This document shows, in pieces, positions 1 to 10,739 of a stretch of DNA of 64,000 nt (position 1 is the stretch's first letter; each line of letters starts with the position of its first letter). Source of the DNA: Bryum argenteum (Eukaryota; Streptophyta; Bryopsida; Bryales; Bryaceae); contig CM073330.1 in NCBI GenBank assembly GCA_037043015.1, positions 8,698,012 to 8,762,011 of the forward strand, in the 5' to 3' direction. The notes beneath the pieces are model-generated. The model did not search any database. It worked only from the letters and a program-made list of their open reading frames with translations, and was not told the origin of the DNA. The translations under genes were made by a program, and so were the position numbers.

Positions 1-466
1 GGCACTGCGCCATTTTTGGCTACTCTACCATAGACCACAACTTGCGACATAAACCCAAAACCCCAAAACTTAAGAGACTTTATTATTAATGTTCAAACGG
101 CGTTTGTTTGTTTGTGTGGGCATATGTTGTAATTAATTGTTTGAATTGGGGGTAAGTTAGTAGGGTGGTATTAAATTCTCCCCTAACTTATTTTTTTGTT
201 TTGTTTTGTTTCTGCCTCCGTCTGCCTTGAAGTTCATTTCACGTCACTTGAATTTACTCACTTCCCCTGACTTGGGCTGTGATTCGAGTGATACTAAACC
301 TTTTTGGGGTTCTCAAAAAATCATGCATGGCAACGGTTGGAACTTCATTGCCTCTTTCTTTCCTTACATGTGAGTGTTTGAATAGGAAAAATGAGAACTT
401 GTGACCTTGAGAGTGATGTTTTTTTTCTTGTTGAATTCTTTTAGAAGTGTAGCTGTTGAAGTATAG
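1..466. other. Intergenic, no feature seen
   Basis: This AT-rich stretch has no open frame with recognisable protein features and no RNA gene that I can see. It ends at the left inverted repeat of the 1.2-kb element that follows. Confidence 0.5.
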
Positions 467-1644
467 TAAGGTAGGAGTGGTGAAAACCGTCTGAATTTCA
501 GCTTTGCATACTTGGAATAGTGGTGTAAAATTTTCATTATTTTTCGATAGTCCGCAAAGCTAGTGCAAATCCATCCCAGAGAAAAAAATATTTTTTGAGT
601 AATCCTATAATTTCCTATGAATTTTTGAATCTGGAGTCTTAGGAGTCCTGCTACCCAAACATAGAGTGCTGGCTTTTTTGCAAGGCTGAACTCTGGAAAC
701 TGTGGATTGAATGTCCCAAAAAAAATCAAAAAGATTCACTAAGGTAGAGGAACCCATAGTCGATATGGTCCCCATGCCCAAGTTGTAGACTCCCCAATTG
801 CCACGGTCTGATTGACCACTTGTCGACATTTGGTTTTGGCAAACAGTGAAAATCATGGCAACTTTTTGTGATTGTGCATGGTGACTTCCTGGTTTAGAAT
901 GGCTGCACTAAATTAAGCAGCAAAATTAGGTGCCATGGTGTGTTGGTTTTCCAACTTCGGACTCTTTGGTTATTGTTAGCCTTGTGCTCGGCTTTAAGCA
1001 TGACCGGCCTCTACTGAATGACGGTATCAACTATTAGTTATGTGGTTAGCTCAATTACATCAGTTTCCATCACGTGAATTAGTGAACTTGTGTTTGTGAA
1101 CTAGTCTTATAGTTATCGGTTACAGGTAAAGCTACATATTGGTAACTAGTCCGGATCAACTGTTCACCTTTTTAATTTGTAGTGATTTCAACTTTGAGAA
1201 AAAAAATTTGGAAAAATGTGCATTCTACCTAAACCTTATTTCCTTATACGAGAAAATTTTCTCCCCATGAGTAATGCAACTTCTACTATGCAAATCGCCT
1301 TAACTTATCGACTACAGGTTCTTCTACCTTACCTGACATAGGAGTTGTCCAAAACCATTCAGTATGCATGGTTGAGCTGAAAATAGTGGACGGTGACAAA
1401 AATCACATGTGCTGACACAATCGTGCATGGTGACATGAAACCGCCATTTCCACCCACAAAGAGTCAATTAATCCACCAAATTCATGGCGTGAACCGACCT
1501 CAAATGTTCCCAAAATCGGCCAATTTACCATGAATTTTTTTAACTTTGGTTTTTTACGAATCACGTCGGACGGTTCTACAAACCCTACCCATAAACGTAC
1601 TGTGCGGTTTTTGGGGCTGGACGGTTTTCACCACTCCTACCTTA
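467..1644. mobile_element. 1.18-kb element bounded by 25-bp perfect inverted repeats
   Basis: Positions 467-491 (starting TAAGGTAGGAGTGGTGAAAA and ending CCGTC) are exactly repeated in inverse orientation at 1620-1644. A perfect 25-bp match 1.1 kb apart in non-coding DNA suggests the ends of a non-autonomous DNA transposon. The interior has no transposase frame, only short unrelated ORFs. I could not define a target-site duplication, so the superfamily and exact ends are open. Confidence 0.55.
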
Positions 1645-1759
1645 GAGTGGTCTAAAATGAATTGTAATAGGATTCTCGTAATCTTCACTTGTGTGTATGT
1701 GATAAATCTTCATTTATATGTGCATACTATTTTCTCCGTGAAATAGTATCATGTACTCA

Positions 1760-1913
1760 CCAAGGTTGTCTTATCAGACAAAACTCCTGTTCATTCTTCA
1801 AACACAATTTAGATGAGATGTACATCTAGGACGTCTTCAATGTATCAAATGTACATCACATCTGAATTGTGTTCGACAAATGAGTAAGAATTTTGTCTGA
1901 TAAGACAACAATG
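1760..1913. mobile_element. Foldback MITE, about 150 bp hairpin
   Basis: The left arm from 1765 (GTTGTCTTATCAGACAAAA) pairs with the right arm ending at 1909 (TTTTGTCTGATAAGACAAC). Imperfect pairing continues almost to the centre near 1835, so nearly the whole element folds into one long hairpin. GTACTCA lies just outside both ends (1753-1759 and 1914-1920) and is a candidate 7-8 bp target duplication, which would fit a hAT-type foldback MITE. Such hairpins can also feed small-RNA production, but nothing here shows that. Confidence 0.6.
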
Positions 1914-1920
1914 GTACTCA

Positions 1921-2719
1921 TTGTAGACATTGGAGGTTGTTACTTTGGGCCTTCATTTTGGGAGTATCTGGATTTGCAACTTCAGAAATTCATATCTCAT
2001 TGTAGAAAGAGTTCAAAAGAGATGATTTCATCATTTTACTAATGTTTCTCATGCACAAAAATTGCTTGGTGGTGGATTTCTTGAGGTGAAAATAGAGGTA
2101 TTATTGAACACCTTACTCCATTAGGTATTTTGATTTCTTAAGGGTGAGTGCTCTAAAATGGAGCTAGTAATAATTATGGAGGACTAGGATTTTTCACGGC
2201 GAGGTACATAATAGCTACTTCACCCAACGGTAGCATGTACTCACGATTGACATTTTAGGATGCCAAATTGGATCATAAAACACTCCACAGATGATAAATC
2301 TACTTTGGCTATCCTTCCACTTACTATGCCCATGTACAAAAATTGCTTACGCTGTCAACTTTAATGGCACGTTTAATTACTTCTAGACTACTTTTAATCC
2401 AGGAGTAACACATCGGAGGCTTCTCCATAACTTTGTAAACAAGATGAAAATTGAACTTGAAAATGTAAATATGGGGTTTCTCTGAAAATATAAAGATACT
2501 CAAATCTCTCAAAGTAGATTTTCAATTAGCATTATAACATTTGTGCAAAATTGAAAAAAACCAAATTCTTTTCCAGTCGAGATTTTATGAATGAGTCTTC
2601 ATTTAGTTGAATGTGACATTTCATTACAGATTTTGAAAGTTGTGCCATTATTGAGCACTCTCCTTAACTTCCTCAATTTTTGCCCAAAACGTCCATCTAT
2701 TACTTAAAAGCATATCTTC
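1921..2719. other. Intergenic, diverged dispersed repeat
   Basis: No gene is seen. Parts of 1930-2160 resemble 6200-6420 (both contain the phrase TTATTGAACACCTTACT), so an old dispersed repeat is likely. No ends or target duplication could be defined. Confidence 0.3.
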
Positions 2720-2723
2720 TTAA

Positions 2724-3331
2724 CCCCTAAATGGTTTGACTCATTTGTAGTAAAATGAATACATCCTCAAAAGCATTGTCATAGGTGGAGGTAAAAGTGT
2801 GTTATCCAAATCTCAACCGTACAATCTTGATGTAGACATATTGAACATCATGTGTGTCAAATTTTGAGTCATGAGGCTTCATAGATTGCGAGATCATAAT
2901 GTATTAATACTCAAAAATGATCACATAATTTCATCATTTTCACTTTAAAGTGAAAATGCTACCATTAGACTTATTGCAATGAAAAAGTCACCAATTAGAA
3001 TGTTGTTCACCTTCATCTCAGTAGCATCCTTGAACAAAAAAAAAACCATGAGAAAAATTTCTTTGTGCAAATAATGGCCCTGCAATGGTGAAAACTGCCC
3101 TAAATTTTACAAAGGAAAAAATGTCTAACACTAGGCTGCTGTCACTGAAATGCATGCCATTGATTCATACTTCATTGTATGGGTCTGAGATTTTTATGAC
3201 ATGAACTAGACTTGATTTGGGACCCAACCCAAGTGATTTCGTCCAAAACGGAGTCCGGATGAAGAAGTTATGGCTCTCCAAAGTTTCTGTCATCCAAAAT
3301 GTCGTTTTTCGACATTCGGCCCGCTTAAGGG
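2724..3331 (+). mobile_element. TTAA-flanked MITE, family A, internally deleted copy (608 bp)
   Basis: The element starts CCCCTAAATGG after TTAA (2720-2723) and ends CGCTTAAGGG before TTAA (3332-3335). It carries the family A core, but about 370 bp is missing from the middle relative to the 970-bp copies. A nearly identical copy lies at 61558, with about 15 differences in 610 bp by eye. A subterminal hairpin, AATGTCGTTTTTCGACATT, lies at 3298-3316. There is no transposase frame. The right end is the uninterrupted version of the site into which another element inserted in the 61.5-kb copy. Confidence 0.8.
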
Positions 3332-3599
3332 TTAAGTTATTTGCTTACATTGTTTTTATGTTGGATTTGACCAAATGTATTAGTATGATGGAACAAGTCC
3401 TTGCCCATGTCCTCCGCACACAGACATTAAAAAGGTCAGATTAAAATTTATAAAATGTATAAAACTCCAAACCTAGGTATTAAAAAAATACAGAGTTGGA
3501 GGATTTTGGTGATGTTGAAATTATGAGATATGCAATCAATATGTAAGTTCCGAGCTTCTCACTTCTCCACGTTGTTTAAGATGTACAACATGTCCTCCG

Positions 3600-3960
3600 T
3601 TCCCGTCTTTTTTATTATCCATGTTTTTTAAGATTTGTAACATGTCCTTCATTCCCTTGTTCCATTTGGTCACAATTCCCTGTCCTCTATTCTCATTTCC
3701 CATTCTCCGTTTTTTTTCTTATTGGTTCTCTACCTCCAAACTCTTGTCCATGGTTCCCATCTTTTGTTCCCACTTCCCCATCCCCAAACTTCCCTTCCTG
3801 ATTTCCATCATTTGTTTTCAGTTCTCATCATTCATTCCTAGTTCCCATTCTTTGTTCCTAGTTCCCATCCTCCGTTCTTAGTTCCTATCATTTGTTCCCC
3901 CTTCCTATATCCTCTCCAATGTTACCTTCATTTCCCCTTCACTTCTTCATTGCTCCCATT
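3600..3960. repeat. C/T-rich low-complexity tract
   Basis: This pyrimidine-rich stretch repeats phrases such as GTTCCCAT and TTCCTAGTTCCCATCC in a loose way. It looks like a decayed simple or tandem repeat. The reading frame across part of it (Phe-, Pro- and Ser-rich) is a by-product of composition. Confidence 0.55.
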
Positions 3961-4373
3961 TTCATGTTTCATATTCTTTGTCCCTTTACCTCCTTGTTAT
4001 ATTCTTAGGATCTAAAAACTCTTAATAACAATCAAAAAGCACTTATAGAAACTCTCCAAATTATTTAGAACGCTTCATAACATATATCCATGACCAAATG
4101 ATGATGACCATGACCATGCATCGCCAAGGACGGACACACAAAACCCTTATCATGTTCTTTTATATATAGAGATACACTATTATATAAAGAAGAATGAAGT
4201 AGTTTATGCTCCTCTTTTGAAAGGCACCACAAGCCTTGGCTTGGTGATTGGAGCTCATGGCCATGGATGAGGAGGATTTGGGTTTTATTGCCCATACTCG
4301 CATAGTGTTCACCATTATAATCCACTAAGTCATGGTGAGGGGTTCTTTGACCTTGTTGTATGGGTATCTTTAA

Positions 4374-5570
4374 CTCCTATACGTCCTTCGGTACTTTAGC
4401 CAAAAAACACATTTTCAAAAAAAGTATCATAGATGGAAAAGAAGATAGGTTATTAAGATCTCAACGGTCCAAACTTGCAATAGACTTGGTGTAGGTCATT
4501 TGAGTCATGATGCCTCATAAATTGGGCAATCGTAAATTACTACAACAATCGAAGATTTACCAACAAAGCTGCTACAATAAGAAGGTCACCAACTAGAAAA
4601 TTGTTCATATTCATCTCAATAATACCCTTGTCTAAGAAAAACAATATCAAATAAATTCTTGTCTCAAATAATAGCCTTGCAATGGTGAAAAATGCCAAAA
4701 TATTTACAAAGGAAAAATAGTCCAAAAGTAAACCCCTTGCACTCAAATCCATGCCTTATCTTCAATACATCTTTGATCGGGTCAAGGTTTCTACCACTAA
4801 AACTAAAATATAATTTGAATCCATTCCAAAAAATAAAGCCAAAATCTAATGGTGGATGAAGGAGATATAGCTCCTCAAAATTCATCTATTTTTTTACTTT
4901 TTCATCTTAGAAACATCATTGTAATTCTAATACATAAAACATCTATGTCAAATATATTCCAACTACAAAGTTGTTGGTATTATCTTAACCCTTAAACGCC
5001 TGATGTCACCCAAGGGGTCATATTCCAATAGAATCTCCTCTGTAGCTCTCAATGTATTCAACGTTTCACTTATATTTTGATGTCAAACCGGTCACCTTCT
5101 TTGATGTCAAACTAGTCACCTTCTTGTGATGCATTCAAGAAGTGAAATTTTAGAATTCAAATCACAATTTGTATGAGTGATTTTGTGCTTTGAAAGGATT
5201 GTGGTAGGTAGGTTGGGGCTGTACATAACCTTGTAGGAGGTTGCAAGCTCATCATTGATTGTATCATTCATGACGCCCAAGTTCAAAAAGTACACTATTC
5301 ATGATGCCCCAAGTCCAAAAAATGTTGTGATCCAATACTAGGCTGCCCAAATCCGTGTAGCTATACGTTTAAGGGTTAAGACCATGATTATGTAAAGAAC
5401 GTTTATGAAAAACTATTTGTGATTTCATATATTTGGCTTGCACTAGTAGAACATGATTCATGCTTGAAAACCCAAAAACAAAAGTTGCCTTAACTAAATT
5501 GAATGTCATATAACTCATACTTTATTGTTTGGAGCTGAAATTCTCACCACACCAAGTAGATTTGATTTGG
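4374..5570 (+). mobile_element. TTAA-flanked MITE, family A, 3' truncated and interrupted
   Basis: The left end follows TTAA at 4370-4373 and reads CTCCTATACGTCC, a mutated form of the family end. Family A sequence runs to 4988, is interrupted by a second element (4989-5375), and resumes at 5380 with CATGATTATGTAAAG. Homology stops near 5570, so the last ~130 bp and the right terminal repeat are gone. It is an old copy, with many differences from the copies at 36.4 and 62.2 kb. Confidence 0.7.
4989..5375. mobile_element. TTAA-flanked MITE, type B (387 bp), nested
   Basis: Perfect inverted ends CCCTTAAACG and CGTTTAAGGG are flanked by TTAA at 4985-4988 and 5376-5379. It sits inside a family A copy. 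At the matching place, the uninterrupted copy at 37.05 kb reads CACCTTAAGATCATGACC, while here TATCTTAA and TTAAGACCATG flank the insert. This filled-site versus empty-site pair shows that TTAA was duplicated on insertion. The interior is unlike family A and has no coding frame. Confidence 0.8.
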
Positions 5571-5656
5571 TATATACTGTAGTATCATATTTATGGCTTC
5601 ATACTTGTTGTTTCACTATACATGGCTTTATGAGTTTGAATGTTAGAGCATTGCCA

Positions 5657-5879
5657 CTACACTAAATTTGATAATTAGTGTTAGATTATTATAAGATTTG
5701 AAAATGCTATAAGTTTTTACTTTTGTTTTAAAAAATTTACCAAGAGCATTGATTCTGATACTATATAAGAACCCCCATCTTGGCCAATATAGTGGATAAA
5801 ATTATTGAACAGCAGTAAAAACTTATAACATGTTTATGTAAATTAGTGTATTTAACACTAATTATCAAATTTAGTGTAG
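5657..5879. mobile_element. MITE with 27-bp perfect inverted repeats
   Basis: Positions 5657-5683 (starting CTACACTAAATTTGATAATT) are exactly repeated in inverse orientation at 5853-5879, giving a 223-bp element with no coding capacity. The ends resemble those of the element at 26898-27320, so they probably belong to one family. A target duplication is not clear. The GAGCATTG phrase beside the left end is common in plant PIF/Harbinger and hAT MITEs, but I do not assign a superfamily. Confidence 0.7.
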
Positions 5880-7373
5880 CTCTCACTTGAAAACAATCGT
5901 CTCGTATGACTTGTGCACAATGCAATCATAACTATGACACACTCCAATCTCTCCAAATACTCATGTAGCCAAATAAACTAGAATTTTGAGCTTGGAGCCA
6001 AGCCTTGTATTTTCAATACTCGTCCAACTTTTACACACTTTTCAACCTCTCAAGAAATTCATTCCGTTATTCCCAATTAACTCCCTCTAAAATGTCATAT
6101 AACCCTTCATAGTAAAGTGGTCTAAAATAGAGTAGAGTCCCACAATCGAACTCTAGTAATCTTTACATAATACCTTCACCATACTACAATAATCAGAGCA
6201 AAAAATTTAGGCTATCAGTTCAGGACCCCATTTTAGGAAAACCTATATACCCAACTTCAAAAATTCATAATGCACCGTTAAAGAGTCCAAAAATAATGAT
6301 TCCACTTGCTCTATCTTTCTCCTAACTTCCCCTACACACGAAGATTGCTTGCACTCATAACATTCTTGTCAAAGTCCAATGCTTAGCTTTGAGTCATTAT
6401 TGAACACCTTACTGGGCAAGGGCATGATATGGGTACCACTAAGACGCGTCTCATTGTGTGTGACCTATGTGTAATTCATTATATATGGGCCAGAGAAACA
6501 CTTTACAATAACAAAAGGAACAAATTCCATGTAAACATTTTATTTTTTAATATTTTAATACTGAAAATGGAGGTACTCATACTGCAATGGGTGATTAGGA
6601 CAGGGGGCAGCAGAAGACACGGGTATTGTGTGGTTGTGAATTCCAAGGCAACAACATTCATATTTCACCTGGTGGTTGTGCAAAATTAAATGAACCCAAA
6701 CGGATGAAACTCTGCCTTGGTTACCGCTCCCTGTTTTTTTCCCCTTGTTCCTTTCCCCTTAATTTACTTTCTCTCATTAAAATTGGTTTCATCACTGGTC
6801 AAATGCCCAGCCAAATGAATAAAATGAAATAAAATCATTGCTTAGAATCAAAGAGGCTTTTTTAGTATGGTGTATGATTGATTTCATCATGAGAATGTCG
6901 CGCGCGGGCGAGATCCATGTGCGGCCACAATCTTGCACGACGTGTACATTTTGGTGTTTTGGTACGGACGTGCTATGAATTTAATCCCGTTCGAAAATCC
7001 GCCCATTGTTATACATCATCACGTCATGATGTTTCATGTGATGGTGACATTGGTGGCTGTTTGTTGTTCTACGTATCAAGTGGGTTTTTTCGAAATTTGA
7101 ATTTTTTCGTAATGATGTTGGCGAAAAACTCGTTCCTCGTATGTGGGTACTTATGGGTCGGTCACTCGGTCCTTTGACTAGATTAGGGTATAATGGCCGT
7201 CGCCCTTCAGTGAACATTACTATACTTTTGACATGGTTTGATTGGTATTTTGAGTATTTTACGGAGACAAATACGTGAGTCCCATGAAATACGTGGTGCA
7301 ATAAAGATTATTAAAAAAAATAATGATAAAGAATAAGATCAATTTTGGAAGGCCTCACAATTGTCAAACACCC
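5880..7373. other. Intergenic, no gene seen
   Basis: AT-rich sequence with only short chance ORFs, none with recognisable motifs. 6090-6420 is a diverged relative of 1930-2160. A short CG-rich patch occurs near 6895-6990, but no gene could be attached to it. Confidence 0.4.
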
Positions 7374-7377
7374 GTAA

Positions 7378-8938
7378 CTCCTAAGTGCGGCAAATGTATA
7401 AAAACAACATTTGGAATGAAAGGCTGAAACTTTGAAGAGCCATGACTTCTTCATTCGAATTCCGTTCTGGACAAGGCTTTGGTCGTGAATGAGGTTTTAG
7501 TTTGGTTTGTAAGAATATTTGACCCATACAATGAAGTATGAATCAATGGCACGCATTTTAGAGATGGTAGTTTTGTGTTCAACCTTTGAAACTTAGGCAT
7601 GTTTTACCATTGCAAATATGTAAAATCCATTTATTTTCCATAGATTTTTTTCATAACTATGATCTTTAGATAATTTTCAAAAACTTTCTCATTGAAGACT
7701 TTACTATTGGCACTAGTTATGCAGTGATGTTTCTACAATGAAAGAAAGTGACAAAGTGGATGATTTTTGAGGAGCTATATTCCCTTCATATACTGCTTTA
7801 GTTCAATTTTGTTTGTTTTTTTTTTTTTTTTTTTTTTTTTTTTGTTAGATTTCAACTTAAATTTAGTTTTTCTTTTGTAGAACCCTTAAATCCACCAAAG
7901 ATGTTAGGGAAGACATGACATGCATTTCTGTGTAAAGGGTCTCATTATGGACATTTTTTCCTTTGTAAATTTGGAGCAGTATTGGCCATTGCAAGGCCAT
8001 TATTTGCGCAAAGATCTAATTTTCACATTCTTTTGTTGTTTCAAGAGGTCATTTAGATTAAGCTAAACAACCTTTTGGCTGGTGACTTTCTCATTGCAAT
8101 AAGTTAATTGGTGGGATTTTCACTTCAAAGTGAAAATGATTATATTTTGCGATAAAATTTTGTGTACTAATACCTTATAATCTTGCAATCTTTGAGACCT
8201 CACAACTCAAATATGGTCAACATGACCTACACTGAGTGTAGTACACAATTGTATGGTTGAAATCTAAATATCTTACTTTCATTTGCACTAATGGCACTCC
8301 AAACACAATGATGTGTTTAGCTTAACCCTTAATTGACATCCTTGTTTTCCACAAATTGGAGAGAAATGCAACCTCATTGTCTTCTGGCCTTATTTCTGCA
8401 CTCAAGGTAAAACAATTTTGAGAATCGGAAACGGTGGTTATCAAGGTAACTTGGTGATGTGACCAATGCAAAAAAGATCGATCACATCGGGTAAAATCTC
8501 AAAAAATGGCACCGTTGAGAAAAAAATGTTTTGGTTGCTGATCATGAGTGAGAAATATTGTATTGCTTTTTTGGTTTTTCCTCCCTTGGGTCATTTTTTT
8601 CTGAAAATTGGCATCATAGAGCACGGTATAGGGATAAAGATGAAGATTTTTTATTATTTTGAAAAAAAATCGTCAAAAAAATAAAAAGAAAGGCCAAGTC
8701 AAAGAGCATTGACCATGGGATCACGTAGCCCCTACAATTTCGCGCGGATCACACAAACCTCAAGAAGGCGATCGGGAAGGAGCATTGGATTCGGAAAAAC
8801 AAAAGAATAGGGGTGCCTTTGGACGAGATTTGCACCCTACCACTCTGTCGGACCCCAAAAGCAAAAACAATGACCTTGGTGACCAGTTTGGCCACCGGTG
8901 ACAATTAAGGGTTAAAAAGACCTTCGAGGATTTAGAGG
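7378..8938 (-). mobile_element. TTAA-flanked MITE, family A, inverted and interrupted
   Basis: This is family A in reverse orientation. The complement of the conserved 3' block (GAGCCATGACTTCTTCATTC) lies near 7438 and the complement of the 5' block near 8245. Both terminal repeats are mutated: CTCCTAAGTGC on the left after GTAA, and GATTTAGAGG on the right before TTAC. A 586-bp element (8326-8911) is inserted just inside the right end. A 29-base T run occurs at about 7815-7843. Confidence 0.7.
8326..8911. mobile_element. TTAA-flanked MITE, type C (586 bp), nested
   Basis: Ends CCCTTAATTG and CAATTAAGGG are flanked by TTAA at 8322-8325 and 8912-8915. Removing the element and one TTAA rejoins the host as TGTTTAGC-TTAA-AAAGACC, which aligns with the expected family A end (TTGGCTAAAAATACC). 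The interior is unlike types A, B and D and has no transposase frame. Confidence 0.75.
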
Positions 8939-8944
8939 TTACAA

Positions 8945-9315
8945 GTGTTTCTTTCTGATACAATGTGCAAAATTTCAAATTTTGAAGTATTTTGGGGATA
9001 AACCATAGGATTCAATACCTACTTGTACACGTATGTGTATCCTAAATCTTAAATTCAAATTCCTTGTCATTTATAAGATCATAGTATTCAAAGTTTGAGA
9101 AAAAGTTTTTTCACTTGTTACAAAATAAGTTTGAAGTATTTCGTGAGCCAAAGCAACCAACTTCAAGAGTAAATTTGAACTAGGCTTTTCAAATACTTAT
9201 TCTTAGGTGAGTTAGGAAAATGATTATATAATTTATACCCTTATACTGTATGACCAGTAAAATCTAAAGAAATGCTTGGTTTTTCACATGAAGGTATGGT
9301 GAATGTCAATTACAA
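8945..9315. repeat. Dispersed repeat shared with 30.6-30.96 kb
   Basis: This interval and 30610-30960 share an ordered series of phrases: TTTTGAAGTAT, ACCATAGGAT, a GTACAC/GTACAAG block, CTTGTTCTTAGGTGAGTTAGGAA-like text and the TTCACATGAAGGTA/TTCATATGGAGGTA pair. The order is conserved over about 350 bp with substantial divergence. No terminal repeats were found, so its class is unknown. Confidence 0.5.
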
Positions 9316-9396
9316 AGGCCACTATTTTACAATTAAAAAGGCATGTAAACCTTATGGCATGACCAAGTGTTCCATACGAATTCAAGGATTGCTTAG

Positions 9397-10365
9397 CCCC
9401 TAGTATACGTCGTTGGGGTATTTTTAGCTAAAAACACAGTTTCAAAAAAGAATCATAGATGAAAACGAACATCAACCATTTAAATCACAAGAGTATAAAT
9501 TTGTGATAGACTTGTTGTAGGTCATCTAAACTGACAGTTGAGTCATAAAACCTCATAGGCCATGAGATCAGAACCTAATAATGCCCAAAATAGGCACCAA
9601 ATTTTCATCATTTGCACTGTGAACTGAAACTAGTACCAACAGACCTATTGCAATGAAAACATTAACAACTAGAAAGTTGTTCAAATTTATCTCATAAACA
9701 CTCTTATACCCAAAAAAATATATATAAAAAAATATCTTGGCCCAAGAGATACCATTGCAAAGGTGAAACTGCCCAAAAGTTTACAAAGAAAAAGAAGTCC
9801 AAAATTGCATTCCTTCCACTCAAATTCATATCTTATCTTCAAAAACCCTTTCATTGGGTCAAGATTTCTGCCACCAAAACTAGACTCTAAAAGAAATCCA
9901 ACCCAAAAAATAATATTGAAATTCAACGTTGGATGAAGGAAATATAGCTCCTCAAAATTCATCCATAATTTCACTTTATTCATTGTACAAATTTCATTGC
10001 AAATCCTATATCAAAACTATTTGGATCAAAATCCTCCAACTACAAGGTTAATGGAATTCATCTTATGATTATGAATATGCACGAAAAATTCATGCAAACT
10101 AATTTTCATTTCACATAATTTCCTTGCAATGGTAAAACATGCCTTATGCTTGAAAACCCAAAAAGTAAGTTGCCTTCACTAAAATGCATGCAATTGATTC
10201 ATACTTCATTTTATGGGTTTGAAATTTTAATCATGCAAACCAAACTTGATTTGAAAACCAACACAAGTGACTTTGTCCAAAACGGACTGTGAACGAAGAA
10301 GTTATGGCTCTTTAAAGTTTTTTCTTACTCAAAATGTTGTTTTTTGACATTTGAGCATTTAGGAG
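9397..10365 (+). mobile_element. TTAA-flanked MITE, family A (969 bp)
   Basis: A full-length but diverged copy. The left end CCCCTAGTATACGTCGTTGG follows TTAG (9393-9396, a mutated TTAA). The right end GAGCATTTAGGAG precedes TTAA at 10366-10369. The complete order of family A internal blocks is present, including the block ending in AAGAAGTTATGGCTCTTTAA near 10300. No coding capacity. Confidence 0.75.
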
Positions 10366-10499
10366 TTAAGAGATAATACTCAAAACCTTAGTAGATTAAA
10401 TTGAAGCTCACTAGGGAGCCGTCATGGGAATTAATCATGAGTTTTCAAAGCCTTATAAGTTGTTAATTAATAAAATATTATTACTCAAAAAGTGTACAA

Positions 10500-10610
10500 A
10501 TTTTTAATTAATTATCACTTTAAAGTGAAAATGCTACTAACGAACCAAATGCAATAAATATATTCCAACTAGAAAGTTATCCACATTCAAATGTTCACCT
10601 TGTTATTCAT
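10500..10610 (+). repeat. Fragment of family A
   Basis: The block around 10505-10600 (ATCACTTTAAAGTGAAAATGC followed by a degenerate TTGCAATGAAA region) matches the internal part of family A at 2940-3010 and 61770-61850. Neither terminal repeat is present, so this is a relic or a piece of a rearranged copy. Confidence 0.5.
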
Positions 10611-10739
10611 AATGTTGTATATCTTGTATGTAAATTATCTAAGATGACTACAAAGTTTGATCTTAAACTTTTTGGCATTGACCACAAGAAGTAAGAAGGT
10701 AGTACTGATGTTAAGGCACATTTAAGTCATTTGAAATAC

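Noticed and set aside
3621..3881. 86-codon Phe/Pro/Ser-rich frame
   Set aside because: It is a translation of a pyrimidine-rich low-complexity tract.
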